Below are positions 11,403 to 12,297 of a stretch of DNA of 12,297 bases, piece by piece. Source of the stretch: Baffinella frigidus (Eukaryota > Cryptophyceae > Cryptomonadales > Baffinellaceae); assembly GCA_026770585.1 (NCBI GenBank), contig MU646728.1, positions 116,540-128,836 on the forward strand, in the 5' to 3' direction. Position 1 is the stretch's first letter; each line of letters starts with the position of its first letter. The notes beneath the pieces were generated by a model. The model saw only the letters and a program-made list of their open reading frames with translations. It was not told the DNA's origin and did not search any database. Both the position numbers and the translations under genes were made by a program.

Positions 11403-11600
11403 CACCTGGTTTGGGTTTAGATCTAGGTTTAGGTTTGGGGTTTGGGGTTTGGGGTTTGGGGTTTGGGGTTTAGAGTTTCGCGTTTCGTGTTTCGTGTTTC
11501 GTGCTTCGTGTTCCGTGCTTCGTGTTTCGTGTTTCACCTGGTTTGGGTTTAGATCTAGGTTTAGGTTTAGGGTTCAGGGTTTTGGGTTTAGGGACTACCC
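11403..11600 (+). repeat. 34-bp direct repeat around TTTGGGG and TTTCGTG arrays
   Basis: 11403-11436 and 11535-11568 are identical. Between them TTTGGGG units (11437-11470) pass into TTTCGTG/CTTCGTG units (11474-11534), the same variant as at 5667-5733. Confidence 0.9.
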
Positions 11601-11605
11601 TCCAG

Positions 11606-11690
11606 GCAAACCCCAAACCCCAAACCCTGAACCCTAAACCATACATAATAAACCATGGACCATAAATCCTTAAACGCCTCCAGGGGTTGA
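11606..11690 (-). repeat. C-strand telomere-like run
   Basis: CCCCAAA, CCCTGAA and CCCTAAA units, then degenerate. The strand of the arrays flips here within a few bases of a G-strand array, a head-to-head junction. Confidence 0.8.
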
Positions 11691-11694
11691 GGGT

Positions 11695-11771
11695 TTACCC
11701 GATGTATTTGCTGACCTTCATCTGCTCGGCCGACGCGTCGATCGCCTCCTTATTCAGGATGATCCCCGCCC
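11695..11771 (-). other. Exon-like fragment LNKEA, copy 1 with stop
   Basis: The minus strand reads GAGIILNKEAIDASAEQMK, VSKYIG and TAA. It follows AAAACAG. Copies 2 and 3 lie upstream at about 200-bp intervals. Shared codons differ at AAT/AAC and TCG/TCA (synonymous) and by replacements ATC/CTC, GCC/ACC and GAG/GCG. It could be the last exon of a duplicated series. Not recognised. Confidence 0.45.
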
Positions 11772-11906
11772 CTGTTTTGCACCAGAGCGTTTTAGCGTTT
11801 GTACCAGAGCGTTTTAAGTTTAAAATGTTTTGTACCAGAGCGTTTTAGCGTTTGTACCAGAGAGTTTTAGCGTACTTGTACCAGAGAGTTTTAGCGTATT
11901 TGGGGC

Positions 11907-11969
11907 TGCTGGTCTTCATCTGCGCGGTTGACGCTTCGAGCGCCTCCTTGTTCAGGATCATCCCCGCCC
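11907..11969 (-). other. Exon-like fragment LNKEA, copy 2
   Basis: The minus strand reads GAGMILNKEALEASTAQMK, then TSS. It follows TTTTACAG, a good acceptor-like sequence. There is no GT donor at the expected place. Confidence 0.4.
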
Positions 11970-12077
11970 CTGTAAAACGTTTTGTACCAGAGCGTTTTAA
12001 GTTTAAATCGTTTTGTACTGACGCGTTTTAGCGTTAGTACCGCGGTCTGGGTTTTAAAAAGTACTTGTAGAGACGCC

Positions 12078-12136
12078 AGTGCGCATCTGCGCGGTCGACG
12101 CGTCGAGCGCCTCCTGGTTCAGGATGATCCCCGCCC
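12078..12136 (-). other. Exon-like fragment LNKEA, copy 3
   Basis: The minus strand reads GAGIILNQEALDASTAQMR, then TGVSTSTF and TAA. It follows TTTTTACAG. It is the third member of the series, intact over the shared 19 codons. Confidence 0.4.
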
Positions 12137-12269
12137 CTGTAAAAAGTTTTGTACCAGAGCGTTTTAACTTTAAATCGGTTTGTACCAGAGCGTTTTAAAA
12201 GTTTGTACCAGAGCGTTTTAAAAGTTAGTACCACGGTCTGGGGTTTAAAACGACTTGCAGCGACGCGAG

Positions 12270-12297
12270 CCCCCCCCCCCCCCCCCCCCCCCCCCCC
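12270..12297 (+). repeat. Terminal run of 28 C
   Basis: The window ends in an uninterrupted C homopolymer that truncates the last repeat unit. It may be a true tract or the point where an assembly stopped. Confidence 0.9.

Larger units (their letters stand above)
11772..12269. repeat. Higher-order repeat: GTACCAGAGCGTTTTA units plus LNKEA block
   Basis: Three higher-order units (about 198, 170 and 191 bp) each contain one LNKEA block and several units of about 22-31 bp of the type TTTGTACCAGAGCGTTTTA. These occur at 11780, 11801, 11832, 11854, 11878, 11985, 12151, 12182 and 12204, with diverged forms at 12016, 12037 and 12228. The last unit is cut off by the C run. Confidence 0.85.

Overview
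This window looks like nuclear DNA of a eukaryote, not a prokaryotic or phage region. No long intact gene, tRNA, rRNA, operon or CRISPR array is recognisable. About a third of it is degenerate telomere-like sequence: heptamers around TTTAGGG (TTTGGGG, TTCAGGG, TTTCGGG, TGTAGGG, TTGAGGG, TTTAGCA, TTTCGTG) and, near 10.8-11.06 kb, hexamers TTAGGG/TTGGGG. TTTAGGG-type telomeres occur in plants, green algae, cryptophytes, dinoflagellates and other alveolates. Together with the GC-rich third codon positions of the coding-like pieces this suggests a protist or alga with a repeat-rich genome. I cannot name the species. The strands of the arrays switch repeatedly and the window begins on the G-rich strand, so this is interstitial or subtelomere-like sequence and not a clean chromosome end.

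Layout. 0-1.4 kb: telomere-like arrays, two related exon-like fragments, several small inverted-repeat elements. 1.4-2.7 kb: C-strand arrays with short repeats and coding-like pieces (NGS..FRV, SKTVR). 2.7-3.0 kb: the best open frame on the + strand. 3.0-5.7 kb: G-strand arrays with four copies of an HWGGNHSAFVNATL-type fragment, then VFGSM-type fragments. 5.7-8.5 kb: telomere-like arrays, long GA/CT microsatellites, a 66-bp-arm hairpin, ADGF-type, AQTG-type and KVTHVAGDT-type fragments. 8.5-9.6 kb: two clusters of a 20/21-bp minisatellite in opposite orientation. 9.6-10.8 kb: duplicated MMSPQQFD-type and VCAVE-type fragments, a 51-bp-arm hairpin and a PIGEARL/NSPAGRL fragment. 10.8-11.7 kb: hexamer arrays and a TA-flanked MITE-like element. 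11.7-12.27 kb: a three-copy higher-order repeat, ending in a run of 28 C.

Main observation. Many short non-repetitive islands between the arrays occur in 2-6 diverged copies. Translated on the minus strand (one module is also present inverted on the plus strand) the copies keep the same peptide while differing mostly at synonymous or third positions. Several start right after a CAG that ends a C-rich telomere-like run, as a 3' splice site would. I infer that they are duplicated exons or remnants of exons, with telomere-like DNA forming the surrounding introns or spacers. I recognise none of the peptides as a known family, and function is unknown.
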